A stretch of DNA of 64,000 bases from Microplitis mediator (lineage: Eukaryota; Arthropoda; Insecta; Hymenoptera; Braconidae), in NCBI RefSeq assembly GCF_029852145.1, contig NC_079976.1, forward strand, positions 12,819,104 to 12,883,103. The letters are read 5' to 3'. Below, in pieces: positions 41,589 to 51,995 of the stretch. The number at the start of each line of letters is the position of its first letter. Within the stretch, counting starts at the first letter, position 1. A program made the position numbers and the translations under genes. The notes beneath the pieces are model-generated. The model saw nothing but the letters and a program-made list of their open reading frames with translations. It did no database searches and was not told the origin of the DNA.

Positions 41589-42169
41589 TTAAAAAGTATG
41601 TACTTTTACTAAAAATTGTTTATTGTCAATTTTTATACCTTTATTTTGAAAGTTATTAACTTCAATAATAAATTTATCAAAGTATTGAACAAGCTCTTTA
41701 GGTTTAGAGTGACCACAGTAAACTGCTACCACAAACGGTTTATAAATATCTGGAGTAAAAACAACTTTGCACAGAATAGGCCAAAAACCCACTGTACTCG
41801 ATTTAAATAAATTCATTCCATCCATATTAAACTGTAAAAATATTAAGTTTTGTTTATGAACACTTGGATCGACAATTGCTGTGAGATAATCTTCAATATC
41901 GAAGTAAACAAATTCACCCATTGTAACTTTATCAACATCTGGCATTTTTTCAATTTCAAAAGATACACTACATTTATTTAAAAATGTTTTGCCGTTATTA
42001 GTAACTCAGGAAGAACTCCAGCTTGCAAAATTTTTAACAACTCGTCTAAATAACAATCTGCAATATTTGATTTCATCGCCCACAGTCGCAATTCATTTAT
42101 TGTGTCAACTTTTTTTACCGCATCCATTTTGTAATATATTTTGTAAAATATTTCCACGTTAACACACAC
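41589..42169 (-). pseudogene. Transposase N-terminal remnant, frameshifted
   Basis: The minus strand encodes INELRLWAMKSNIADCYLDE then LLKILQAGVLPELLITAK in one frame. After a single frameshift near 41980 it continues FLNKCSVSFEIEKMPDV, LIFLQFNMDGMNLFKSS, then FWPILCKVVF and VYCGHSKPKELVQYFDKF. I recognise this pattern (ELRxWA, LPxLP, xNxDGLxLFKSS, WPIL, GxxKP) from a large set of insect and cnidarian transposase-like proteins, but the superfamily name is uncertain. The frame stops at KVHTF, so the catalytic core is missing. It belongs to nest level C. Confidence 0.65.
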
Positions 42170-42875
42170 AAATTTTAATTAATTCACACTGTTTTTTAAT
42201 ATTTTTTAAAACAACGACGCGTACAGGTTAACAGAAAAAAATAAACAGACACACACACTAGTAAACGTACAGCCCTGTGGAAAAGGTCTTATAAAATCTC
42301 ATAAAAAAAATTGGCTATGAGAAAACGATCAGTATTTGTCCACGAAAAATCTCAAAAATTCTTATACAATTATTTTCTCATAGATGGTGCATCAAAAAAA
42401 AATTTTTCTTAAAATTCTCATATAAATCATCAGAATCTATAAGAAACAGAAGCTGTAATATTGTTATTATAAGTATTTATAAGTTTTAGAAAAATGTAAA
42501 GTTTACAATTGAGTAGATTTTGGAAATGAATAAGATTGTATGAGACGATTTCTGAAGTAATCATACAAGATTTGATACTGATTAATCAATGTGATTACAG
42601 TAATTTTCCATATAGTAACGAAAAAATGTATGAGATTGATTAAGGTTTATATGCTTAATTATTGAATTTTTTAGCATGAATTCAAAAAGTTTTTATTATG
42701 TATACTCAAGAATATTTGTATGAGTATATATGCCGAAAATCCGTAGCAATCTATTCACGAAAAATCAACGAAATTGAGTCAGTTTATTTATTCATAAAAA
42801 ATTACTCAAGTAAACATTAATATTAAATATTAAAGTCATGATGTATTATGGGAGATACTATAGTACAACCCAAAC

Positions 42876-43150
42876 AGGTACTTGTTGGTTTGTCAAATGA
42901 CAGAGGAGTACTCGAATAAAATCGTATTGAAATTTGGAATATAACACTTCTGAAATAAATGTCTTACCAGGGACACTACAAATCGTAGGCGCGATCTCGT
43001 GGCGAGCACCGAACTACTCCCGCTGCTGCTGCCTAGCACCGGTGACTTTCCCCTTCTCCATATCGATCTTTTCTCCCAAAAAATTTTTTCTCTTGGCTTA
43101 AGCAACTTTTGTTATTTTGGTCGGAGAATACAAAAATACTTGCGTAAAAA
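42876..43150. repeat. 'K' repeat, copy 2
   Basis: GGAATATAACACTTCTGAAA, CTTACCAGGGACACTACAAA, GGCGCGATCTCGTGGCGAGC and ACCGAACTACTCCC match the copies at 30112 and 55712. It lies in nest level D. Confidence 0.78.
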
Positions 43151-43923
43151 GAATAGTACTTGTTTCGAGAAATTTTATTCTGTTTAAACAAAAAAATGCA
43201 ATATTGCTAGAGAAAAATAATGTATCTTGCACCAAAAAAAAAAATGGGGCAAGATACATTGCTGGGTTTGTAAAAAATCACATAAAAACTTATATTTTCA
43301 CTCATCTCCGAACAGTTAAAATATTCAAAGCACAAGAAAAAGTGATAATATTAGTATTTCTGGTGTAAATTCTTGTAAAAAAAAAAATGAAGTTGAGCAC
43401 TTATTTTTAAATGAATCTGATAAAATTAATATTTTATGTGAATGGAAATTATTTATAAAATCTCATAAGTACTCCATAGTATTTTATAAGTAATAGCCTT
43501 CTAAATAAAACTTACAAAAACTCATAAATCACATAGCTTTTAAATTAAAATTAAATCTTTCAAGTTTTTACAAGTTAATTCAATTTCAGATTTTCTTACT
43601 AATTCTCATAAAATTTTTATGAGAAAAAGGTCTGCATTTGTCCATGTGTTTCCTGATTCAGTCTCATAAAATTTCGAAGAAATACATGTTAAATATTTTC
43701 TCATAAAATATGACAAATATTTTATGATATTCAATAAGATATTATCTCCTAGGATAACTCTTACTAAAACTTATAAATTCTGAAAATTTCGTATAAAAAA
43801 ATAATCTTATTGAGATTTTGTAAGTATTATAACATCGGAATTCGCCTGATCAATTCTTATTGAAAATACATCAGAATAAACTGTAAAAATCTTATAGAAG
43901 TGAAAGTACTTATTGAATCTCAT

Positions 43924-44742
43924 TGTTACGTCCTGGAGTCGTGTCGGTTTGTGAGTTGCCGGCGCGAATTATTTGAATTGGACGTGACTGTAGATCTTCG
44001 GATACGGGGTAGTTCTCGAAAGCTCGAAATAACTTGGTCGTGATTTAAAGAATAAATATGTTTGATTTATTCATATAAAATAGAATAGTCGAAGAATTTG
44101 GATAAATATACACTTGGGTTTACAATTATTATGTGACAAATAACTTCGTGTCAAAAGAATAATATAATCGATTTAAACCGGGAGTTTACTTGCGTGTTAT
44201 AAGCCGCACTATTATAATTTCTGGTTGATGTGAGAGTGTACGAGTGTGAGCTGAGCTGGTGATGCATTGGGCATCGGCTTTTTATATCTTTACATGAGCC
44301 AACACCCTTGAGAAAAGTGGGATAAGGTTTTAGGGCCTTATTCCCAAAAAGAGGGAGTTCGTTATCATCGTTCGACGCGGATGCTGTTGCGTCAGCAGTC
44401 GGACGATGTTTTTCAATGTTTTCACTTTTTCGTGGAAAAACTAATTTCACTTTTTATATTCTTTTAACAGTCATTATTTGTCGTACAATTATTCTTATCT
44501 ATTTTTATTCATTAACATTCTTTTAGAGAAATTGTCGATGATGAATAAATATTATAATGCATTAAAAATATCTTATCTACTTGATCATTTTTAAGTGCAT
44601 ACTTATTAATATTTATTATAAAGAAAATATATTATTATTCTATTATTTAAATATATCGATTTGGCGGGTCTCAGGTCGGTCTATTATTATTTAAGATTTA
44701 AAAATTGGCAGAGCCATCTGATGAGCAGGCTGGGACGTAACA
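43924..44742 (-). repeat. 3' LTR of the gypsy element
   Basis: It starts TGTTACGTCC and ends GGACGTAACA when read on the plus strand, a 10-base inverted end. It is 819 bp and matches the other LTR base for base as far as I could compare. A 99-residue frame within it is identical in both LTRs but has no known domain. Confidence 0.95.
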
Positions 44743-44754
44743 CCTCCCCACCCG
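44743..44754 (-). promoter_or_regulatory. Polypurine tract
   Basis: Next to the 3' LTR the minus strand reads GGGTGGGGAGG, a purine run in the expected place for plus-strand DNA priming. Confidence 0.8.
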
Positions 44755-45044
44755 GTGGACAAGCGCCCCGCTTGTTTTGGGCCTGACCTCTCATCAAAAA
44801 AAGTAATTTTTTTTTGTTCTATACAATAATTTTCATTTTAAAATTATGGAATCTGTGTACCGACCTGTAGCCCATTGATCAAATGCTTATTCTAAATGAA
44901 AAACATTGTACATCTATTAAGATATTAATAATTACTGTGTTAATTTTAGCTCATAAATTAGTACTTTATACTCTGGTGGGAAATTCACCATAATTATGTG
45001 TCATTTTAATGACAAGTTTCGTAATGTTTGAATTGTTAAAGTTG

Positions 45045-45079
<35 letters not shown>

Positions 45080-45921
45080 TGGTCGAATTTCTATTGTTTG
45101 TAATTTCTAAATTTATGAGATACAAATAAAATGATAGAGTCTTTGTTATAGCTAAATTCAGTAGTATCTGAGTTTTGGATTTCCGAAAAAAAAATTATTT
45201 CGTTCTATGTCTATATACATATAAATCAATCTGTATATGAATTTTTTCATAATTTTTTTATCTACTCTTTTTTTTTCTATTCGATATGTATTTCTAACTA
45301 TCTACTTTATGTTATTTTTTTTTTGTTTGTTCAACATGTGATTTAAATGCTATGAGAAAAAAAAAAAAAAAAAAATTATCTATTCTTGTCGTATAGTGTT
45401 AGTCTAGATGTTATATAAAAAACAAAATTTCCATATTTTTCTAATTTCTACTGATTTTCAATTGTATAAAAAAAATTTGATTATTGTGTATGCTATTGTT
45501 TTAAGGTTGTAAGCTCGTATATGCTAAAAGAAAAAAAAAACTTATGTTACATTTTTCTTAAGTCTATATGTTATATTTCTATTGAAGTCTTTATATTGTT
45601 AAAAAAAAATAATTCTTCCGTCTTTTTTTTTATTTTTTATATAATTTTTGGTGTTAATTGTATAATCAAAGAAATTATTTTTCAAAGTTTCTCAGCATTA
45701 TTAGTCGATTTCAATTAATAGCAGTTTTTTTCTAATTTATTTGTGTATATTTTTATTATTATTAAAAATTTTTTTATTTATTTCATTAATTCCAACAATT
45801 TAGAAGAAAAGTTGTCTCGGCTGACTTTTGTGAATTTTCATGGGGTTTGCTTGCTTATATTCTTGTAAATTTAGAATGAAGGTTAGTCGTAGGACAGAGA
45901 GGTGAAAGGAAAAGTTATATT
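44755..45921 (-). other. Non-coding 3' region of the gypsy element
   Basis: 1.17 kb between the pol stop and the 3' LTR. It is AT-rich with long T runs (45040-45073) and A runs (45356-45375). No env or other protein is recognised. Confidence 0.7.
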
Positions 45922-48900
45922 TTAGTGCGCTATTTTTGCTCTATCGCAATGAATAATTTTTCTTTTTCCTGGCTTATATTCTATTTCTATGTCGTTTTTG
46001 TCTGGCAGTATGTCTGTCACTTTGTAAGGACCTAAATAATTGTCATCAAATTTACCGTCTTTCTGATTTTTAATTAAATAAATATTTTGACCTATTTTAA
46101 ACTTTACGGGATTTATTTTCTTATCGTATCGTACTTTGGATTTTAATTTTGAATTTTCTAAATTTTCTCTTGCTTCTTTTCTTGATTCTAACAATCGAAT
46201 TGCAAGTTCTTTAACGTAATCTGCGTAGGTAGGGATATCATCTAAATATGAAAATTCTGATGGTAATCGCGCTTCTTTACCAAAAACTAATCTATATGGT
46301 GTAAATTTCGTACCTTCGTGTACACTTGTATTATAGGCAAAAGTTGCATGAGGCAACCATTTATCCCAATCGTCATGACTTGTAAAATGTTTAATATAGT
46401 CTGTTAAAACTTGATGGCTTCTTTCCAGAGAACCATTCGATTGAGGATGAAAAGCTGTTGTTTTTATTTGTTTCATTTTAAAAGTTTTAGCTACCCAACC
46501 CATTACTTTACCTATAAAAGCTTGACCTTGGTCTGTCAAAATTACTTTTGGGCAACCATGTTTTAATATGAAATTTTCAACTAGCGCTATTGCGATATCT
46601 TTTGCTGTCATAGTTACTAAAGGTATTGCGAAACAATATTTTGAGAGGTCATCTTGCATCGTTAAAATGTATGAGTAACCGTTAGCTGATGTTTTATTCG
46701 GAACCACTATATCTAATGCTACTTTATCCCAAATTTCTGCGGATGTATCAGTAATTACCATTGGTTGTTTTGTTTTAATTCTTACTAATTTCTTTTTCTG
46801 ACAACTGATACATTTTCTAACAAAATCTTCAACATTTTTTTTTATATTATCCCAAAAATATCTTTGTCTAATTCTATTGTACGTTTTAGTGACACCTTTA
46901 TGACCTGCCATTGGGGTCTCGTGATTCTCAGCCATAATCTTCTGTCTCTCTTCTACTGGAGGTATTATTATTTGGTCTCTACAAATGATTATTTTAATAT
47001 CTGTCCCTTTAAATGTTTTAGCTATAATACTTTTAATTTTTGACCATACAGTTTTCGATAAATTACTTCGTCCTTGAGAAACACTAATTGATTTTAATTT
47101 TGATTTTTCCATATATAATTTTAAATTTTTAAAAGCTTTACAATAATCTTTTTCGGTAGCCACATCTGTGCTATTATTTTGAATAACTAACCCAAGTACC
47201 TTTTTTTTTGATGTTCCCATTTTGATTACTTGACCTACTTTATAATCAGCAAATGGACTCAAATTTAAATATCCTGACAATAATAATTGTTTTCCTATTT
47301 CGCTTGTAACAGGACCGTCTGTATTAAAAAAACATAAATAACTATTTTTTTGCATTTCTAAGTTGTCTCTAGTCTCTATTATATTATCGTTACTAAAGTC
47401 GTTCGACATTACTGAAACTACGGATGAATCATCATCAGAATCTATTTCTTCGTTAGATAAATTGTCGTTTGCTATTATGATCGCATCGTTGTTTGAATTG
47501 TTTTGGCTTCCGTCTGAATTTAATTTTGTCAAATTTTGTCGTGTGTCTACTTCATCATCAGATGAATTTATTTGTTCGAGTTCGTCAAAATTTTGGTCGT
47601 TAAATGAATGTGTTTGTTCTATTTGTTCAAAATTTTGGTCGTCAACTGAATTTATCTGTTGATCGGAATTTAGGTCGTTGAATGACTTTATTCGTTCGGG
47701 CGATTTTGAATTATGATCAATAGGTGAATTTAGTGTAGGATTTGGTGATTCTTTACGTGAGATAGTTTGTTGTGAATTTATTGGGCTTAGATTTTCGTTT
47801 ATTGTTGACAATCTATTATTATTCCGTTTACTATTTAAATTTTGTTGACGTTTAATTGCTTTTAAAGTAACCATTATGTCTGGCAATTTTGGTTGTGAAT
47901 TTTTACTAATTGACTTTCTCGATTTATTTTTAAAGTTATTCGCAAGATGTTGTATTTTATTTGGAATCTGTTTCTGTGAATGTGTGTGTTCGTCGTAATC
48001 TGTACAACATGAACATGTTTTGATTTTACGTTTTCTAGTTGATCTACGTAGTTCTTGTGTAATTTTATTAGTATGTGTTTGTTCCGTATCAGTACCGAGA
48101 GGTCTGTTTTTGTCTGTATTATTTAAATTTGGGTTTGTTTTAGTAGTATTTGTTTGTGTCTTTACTGTATTTTTATTGGCTATTTTTTTCTGTGTTAATG
48201 TGTTGTTTATTGTAGTCGTTGTTTCGTCGGGTGATTCTATTATCATGGGTTCTGTTGTGAAAGAATTTTCCATTATGTCATTAGTTGACATATTCATTTT
48301 ATTTTCTGGTTCGTTATGAATTAACGCGGAGACGTCCATAATTCTTGGGTGATCGCCTCCTTCGTCAGAGGACCACGGGATTGCACCTCCCATGTCTTTT
48401 TTATTTACGGATTTGGTTTTAATAGGAGTTCTAGAGGTGATAGGGATTGTCTCAATTGGTGATTCAGTACTAATGTCATTTGAATGTTCGGAATATATTT
48501 TTGAGTCAGTCATTTCTGTTTCGTCAGTGTTTGATTCGTCGTCTGAAGTTTCTGGAGTTATTATTTTGTCAATTTTTTTGCTTTGTTTATTTACTTTTCT
48601 ACGTGTACGTATTGCTGGAGAAGGTGTAAATTCTGCCATCTTGGTCGTTCTTTTAATTTGAGAAGGAATAGGTTTATTTTTATCAATTTTTGTATTTCTC
48701 TTATCTGTTTGTATATTTAGGTCTGAATGTGTGGATGTATTTTGTGTTTGTACGTTTGGTGATAATGATAATGGAGTATTTGTGTTTTTGTAACTTTTAG
48801 GTGTCTGTGGATCTAGAGATTGAGGTGATGGTGTTAAATTACGTGAATTTTTACGTTTTGGAGAATTTATATAAGACAACCCGAAATCTGTCAAGTAAGA

Positions 48901-51900
48901 ATCGTCACTTAAACACGAAGGGTTATATTTCATGAGTTTTTTTCTCAGAGCTACCGCATCATAAATGTCTCCTGATGACGATGATACGTCAGAGTAATCA
49001 GGGAGATTTATCGGTTTATTTGATTCTGGATTTGATAAAACATTTGAATTTGATTTAGAATCTTTATTTATTTTCGTTTTTTCGTTAGATTTATTTATAG
49101 AATTTGAATTTTCATTAGAGTCTAACTTGCTTTTATTTTGATTATTTTTATTCATTAAATTGGATTTTAGTTCTTGAGGATTATTTGTATTTATTTTATT
49201 ATTTTTATTTTTACTGTAATCAACTTCGCTTAGTGATTCAGTACTCGAAAATTTTTCATATGGATTATATCGTCTGACGTCAGATCTTTTCTTTTTTAAA
49301 TTTTTATTTTTACCGATATATCCGTTTTTATTATTTTTACCTAACCGCCGGTCGCTAGGGTAGCTAATTCTATTGCCGTCGCTAGTGGGTTTGACGACTG
49401 GGTCTCTAGGCCCAACCGCTTGAGTTTTTGACTCAAGAATTTTTCGTTTTTCGACCGAATCTTGTAGATCGACCGCTTGAGTATTTTGCTCAAGAATTTT
49501 TCGTTTTTCGACCGAATCTTGTAGATCGACCGCTTGAGTATTTTTCTCAAGAATTTGAATTTTCGAATTAATTTTTCTAACTCTGTCGACTGAGTTAGTT
49601 GCAATTTTATTTTTATCGCAAATTATTTTATCATTTATAGTATTTTCCTCTGAACTTAATTTATTTTTATTAATATTTTTCGATTTTAATTTTTCATTTG
49701 AGCTACTTGACTCTGAATTTTTATGATATTTAGATTTCTTTTTTATAACTTTACCATCATCTGAAGGATCTGAAGTCCTTAATCTAGCGATTCCTGGTTT
49801 ACCGGGTCGCCATTTAATTTTAATAGGATACGTTTCACGGTTTTCGATTATCGGATTGCGCGATAAAGCGTCCGCGTTTGTATTTATTTTTCCCGCCTTA
49901 TATAACACAGTGTACTCGAATTCTTTAAGCCGTTCTCTCCATCTCATTACACGCGATGTTGGGTCATTCATATTATTTACCCAAACTAGCGGTCTGTGAT
50001 CGGTGACAAGAGTGAACTCTCTGCCATAGAGATACGGTCTAAAGGTTTTCATACCGAATAAAGCTGCAACCATTTCTTTTTCTGTGGTTGAGTAATTTTT
50101 TTCATGTTTGTTAAGCACACGAGAAGCTGTTGCTACAATTGTGTCTTCGCCAATTTTACCCTGTGAGAGGATTGCTCCAACTGCGTAGTTAGATGCATCG
50201 GTCGTTAATATAAATGGTTTCGAAAAATCTGGATATTGCAATATCGGAGCTGTACATAGTTTATCCCGCAAGGTTTCAAAAGCTACCTGATGTTCAGGCG
50301 TCCATGTAAATCTTGCGTTTTTACTTGTAAGATCAGATAGGCACTTAGAGATTTTTGCGAAATCCTTAATAAATCGCCGATAATAACCAGCAAGTCCGAG
50401 AAATTCTCTCACTTGAGTCGTACTTCCGGGTGTTTTAAAACATTTAATTGCTTTTATTTTATCCGGATCAGGCTTGACACCGTCGGCAGATATAAGATGG
50501 CCCAAATAGATTACTTCTTTTTTTAAGAATTCGCATTTATCGGCTTGTAGAGTTAAATTCGCACTTCGCAAGCGTTCGGCTAATTTATTGAATTTAGTGT
50601 TGTGTTCTTCTAGAGAACGTGCGTAAATAACGATATCGTCTAAGTAAACAAAGAGATCAGCTCCTTGTAACCCGCGCAAGACTAAATCCATTAACCTTTG
50701 GAATGTTGCTGGAGCATTTTTAAGTCCAAATGGCATTCTATTAAATTGATAATGACCATGAGGAGTTGTAAATGCTGTTTTGTGTTTATCTTTAGAATCT
50801 ACTTTCAATTGATGAAACCCGGATTTTAAATCAAATACTGAAAAATAAATCGCACCACCTAATTGATCAAGAATATCATTTATCAACGGTAGTGGATATG
50901 CATCTTTAACAGTTTTATCATTTAATTTGCGATAATCAATTACTAGACGCCATCTTTTATTGCCTTTAGAGTCAGCCTTTTTGGGTACTATCCATAAAGG
51001 AGAATTATACGGTGAGGTCGAAGGTTCAATTATATCCATTAACATTAATTCCGTTATCTGTTTTTCTATTTCGTCTTTCTGTGCAGGAGGGTGTCTGTAT
51101 TGTCGAGTATTTACAGGAACGTCATCGGTAGTAGGTATAGTATGGGTTGCTGTCTCTGTCGCGCGCAGTGGTTCTCCCGGAATGTGGAACAGGTCAGCGT
51201 ATTTCTCTACAAGAGAAACTATTGCTTTACGCTCTTCCTCATTCAAATGTTCTAAACGCAAAAGTTTTAACACCTTATCAACACGATTTCCCCGCGTCCG
51301 AGTACTGTTATCGTATCTATCCGTGTCGTCTTGCGTCAAGCTAGTATCCTCGTCTTCGCTTGTCCCGAAAGGGTACAGAGGAATTACGGGTACTTTTACT
51401 TTAACATCTTTATCGAGAGTATTAATCGCGTACAAATGAGCGATACCGGTATTATTACTTACTAAAGCTTCGCCTGCGTAAATACCGTTTTCAAATTCAA
51501 TACGGGGTGTATAACCCTCTTCTAGTTTACTATTTACTCGAACAAACATTGCTGTTTTTGTACGAGCTTTTAAAACGAAATATTCTCCTTCTGTTAATGA
51601 CATTTGTAAATTATTTAAGCGTTGAAATGTTACCGTATTATCTACTAAATTTATTATTCCGCCATGTTCTCGTAAAAATTCCATGCCGAGTATGCCCGTA
51701 TAATCTAAAGGAAATTCATCTGGTATTACGTGGAAATAAGTATTTTTATTGAAAATTTCTATTTTTATTCTACCTAAAGTGATAGCTTCAGAGACACCAT
51801 TTAATTTATAACAATAAGATTCATCAATTAATTTTTTATATTTTACTTCTCCATATTTTATCAAATTTAAATTACAGCCGGTGTCTATTAAAATTTTTCC

Positions 51901-51933
51901 ATAACTAGATATTATATCTTTAGATCTAAGCAT
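45922..51933 (-). CDS. pol: Pol polyprotein (protease, RT, RNase H, macro-like, integrase)
   Basis: 2,003 residues from the first ATG; the frame is open upstream and overlaps gag, so the natural start is by frameshift. Protease: LIDTGCNLNLI at about residue 15. RT: LFVYLDDIVIYA near 430. RNase H: LTTDASNYAVG near 578 and TDHRPLVWV, ending NADALSRN near 688. Then comes an insert of about 830 residues, rich in Ser, Asn, Lys, Asp and Thr, clearly disordered. About residues 1530-1655 form a folded block (SYLCFFNTDGPVTSEIG, VLGLVIQNNSTD, DIKIIIC) that I read as macro-like. Integrase: an HHCC finger (H at 1670s, CxxC in KCISCQ), DDE residues in VALDIVV, LTDQGQAF and SNGSLERSH near 1829, and a GPY-type C terminus (YLGPYKV). 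All catalytic motifs are intact. There is no chromodomain. Confidence 0.95.
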   Translation of the reverse strand: MLRSKDIISSYGKILIDTGCNLNLIKYGEVKYKKLIDESYCYKLNGVSEAITLGRIKIEIFNKNTYFHVIPDEFPLDYTGILGMEFLREHGGIINLVDNTVTFQRLNNLQMSLTEGEYFVLKARTKTAMFVRVNSKLEEGYTPRIEFENGIYAGEALVSNNTGIAHLYAINTLDKDVKVKVPVIPLYPFGTSEDEDTSLTQDDTDRYDNSTRTRGNRVDKVLKLLRLEHLNEEERKAIVSLVEKYADLFHIPGEPLRATETATHTIPTTDDVPVNTRQYRHPPAQKDEIEKQITELMLMDIIEPSTSPYNSPLWIVPKKADSKGNKRWRLVIDYRKLNDKTVKDAYPLPLINDILDQLGGAIYFSVFDLKSGFHQLKVDSKDKHKTAFTTPHGHYQFNRMPFGLKNAPATFQRLMDLVLRGLQGADLFVYLDDIVIYARSLEEHNTKFNKLAERLRSANLTLQADKCEFLKKEVIYLGHLISADGVKPDPDKIKAIKCFKTPGSTTQVREFLGLAGYYRRFIKDFAKISKCLSDLTSKNARFTWTPEHQVAFETLRDKLCTAPILQYPDFSKPFILTTDASNYAVGAILSQGKIGEDTIVATASRVLNKHEKNYSTTEKEMVAALFGMKTFRPYLYGREFTLVTDHRPLVWVNNMNDPTSRVMRWRERLKEFEYTVLYKAGKINTNADALSRNPIIENRETYPIKIKWRPGKPGIARLRTSDPSDDGKVIKKKSKYHKNSESSSSNEKLKSKNINKNKLSSEENTINDKIICDKNKIATNSVDRVRKINSKIQILEKNTQAVDLQDSVEKRKILEQNTQAVDLQDSVEKRKILESKTQAVGPRDPVVKPTSDGNRISYPSDRRLGKNNKNGYIGKNKNLKKKRSDVRRYNPYEKFSSTESLSEVDYSKNKNNKINTNNPQELKSNLMNKNNQNKSKLDSNENSNSINKSNEKTKINKDSKSNSNVLSNPESNKPINLPDYSDVSSSSGDIYDAVALRKKLMKYNPSCLSDDSYLTDFGLSYINSPKRKNSRNLTPSPQSLDPQTPKSYKNTNTPLSLSPNVQTQNTSTHSDLNIQTDKRNTKIDKNKPIPSQIKRTTKMAEFTPSPAIRTRRKVNKQSKKIDKIITPETSDDESNTDETEMTDSKIYSEHSNDISTESPIETIPITSRTPIKTKSVNKKDMGGAIPWSSDEGGDHPRIMDVSALIHNEPENKMNMSTNDIMENSFTTEPMIIESPDETTTTINNTLTQKKIANKNTVKTQTNTTKTNPNLNNTDKNRPLGTDTEQTHTNKITQELRRSTRKRKIKTCSCCTDYDEHTHSQKQIPNKIQHLANNFKNKSRKSISKNSQPKLPDIMVTLKAIKRQQNLNSKRNNNRLSTINENLSPINSQQTISRKESPNPTLNSPIDHNSKSPERIKSFNDLNSDQQINSVDDQNFEQIEQTHSFNDQNFDELEQINSSDDEVDTRQNLTKLNSDGSQNNSNNDAIIIANDNLSNEEIDSDDDSSVVSVMSNDFSNDNIIETRDNLEMQKNSYLCFFNTDGPVTSEIGKQLLLSGYLNLSPFADYKVGQVIKMGTSKKKVLGLVIQNNSTDVATEKDYCKAFKNLKLYMEKSKLKSISVSQGRSNLSKTVWSKIKSIIAKTFKGTDIKIIICRDQIIIPPVEERQKIMAENHETPMAGHKGVTKTYNRIRQRYFWDNIKKNVEDFVRKCISCQKKKLVRIKTKQPMVITDTSAEIWDKVALDIVVPNKTSANGYSYILTMQDDLSKYCFAIPLVTMTAKDIAIALVENFILKHGCPKVILTDQGQAFIGKVMGWVAKTFKMKQIKTTAFHPQSNGSLERSHQVLTDYIKHFTSHDDWDKWLPHATFAYNTSVHEGTKFTPYRLVFGKEARLPSEFSYLDDIPTYADYVKELAIRLLESRKEARENLENSKLKSKVRYDKKINPVKFKIGQNIYLIKNQKDGKFDDNYLGPYKVTDILPDKNDIEIEYKPGKRKIIHCDRAKIAH
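49409..49553 (-). repeat. 57-bp in-frame tandem repeat in pol
   Basis: Three units, spaced exactly 57 bases, encode 19-residue repeats of the type NTQAVDLQDSVEKRKILE. They lie in the disordered insert and show that the insert can grow or shrink without breaking the frame. Confidence 0.9.
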
Positions 51934-51995
51934 AATCGACGTGGGCTTATAGTCAGTTGCTATAGCACCTACGGAATAAGTTTTTGATGGTAATC

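Noticed and set aside
50960..51439. A 159-residue plus-strand frame
   Set aside because: It is antisense to the conserved pol reverse transcriptase region and is a shadow.
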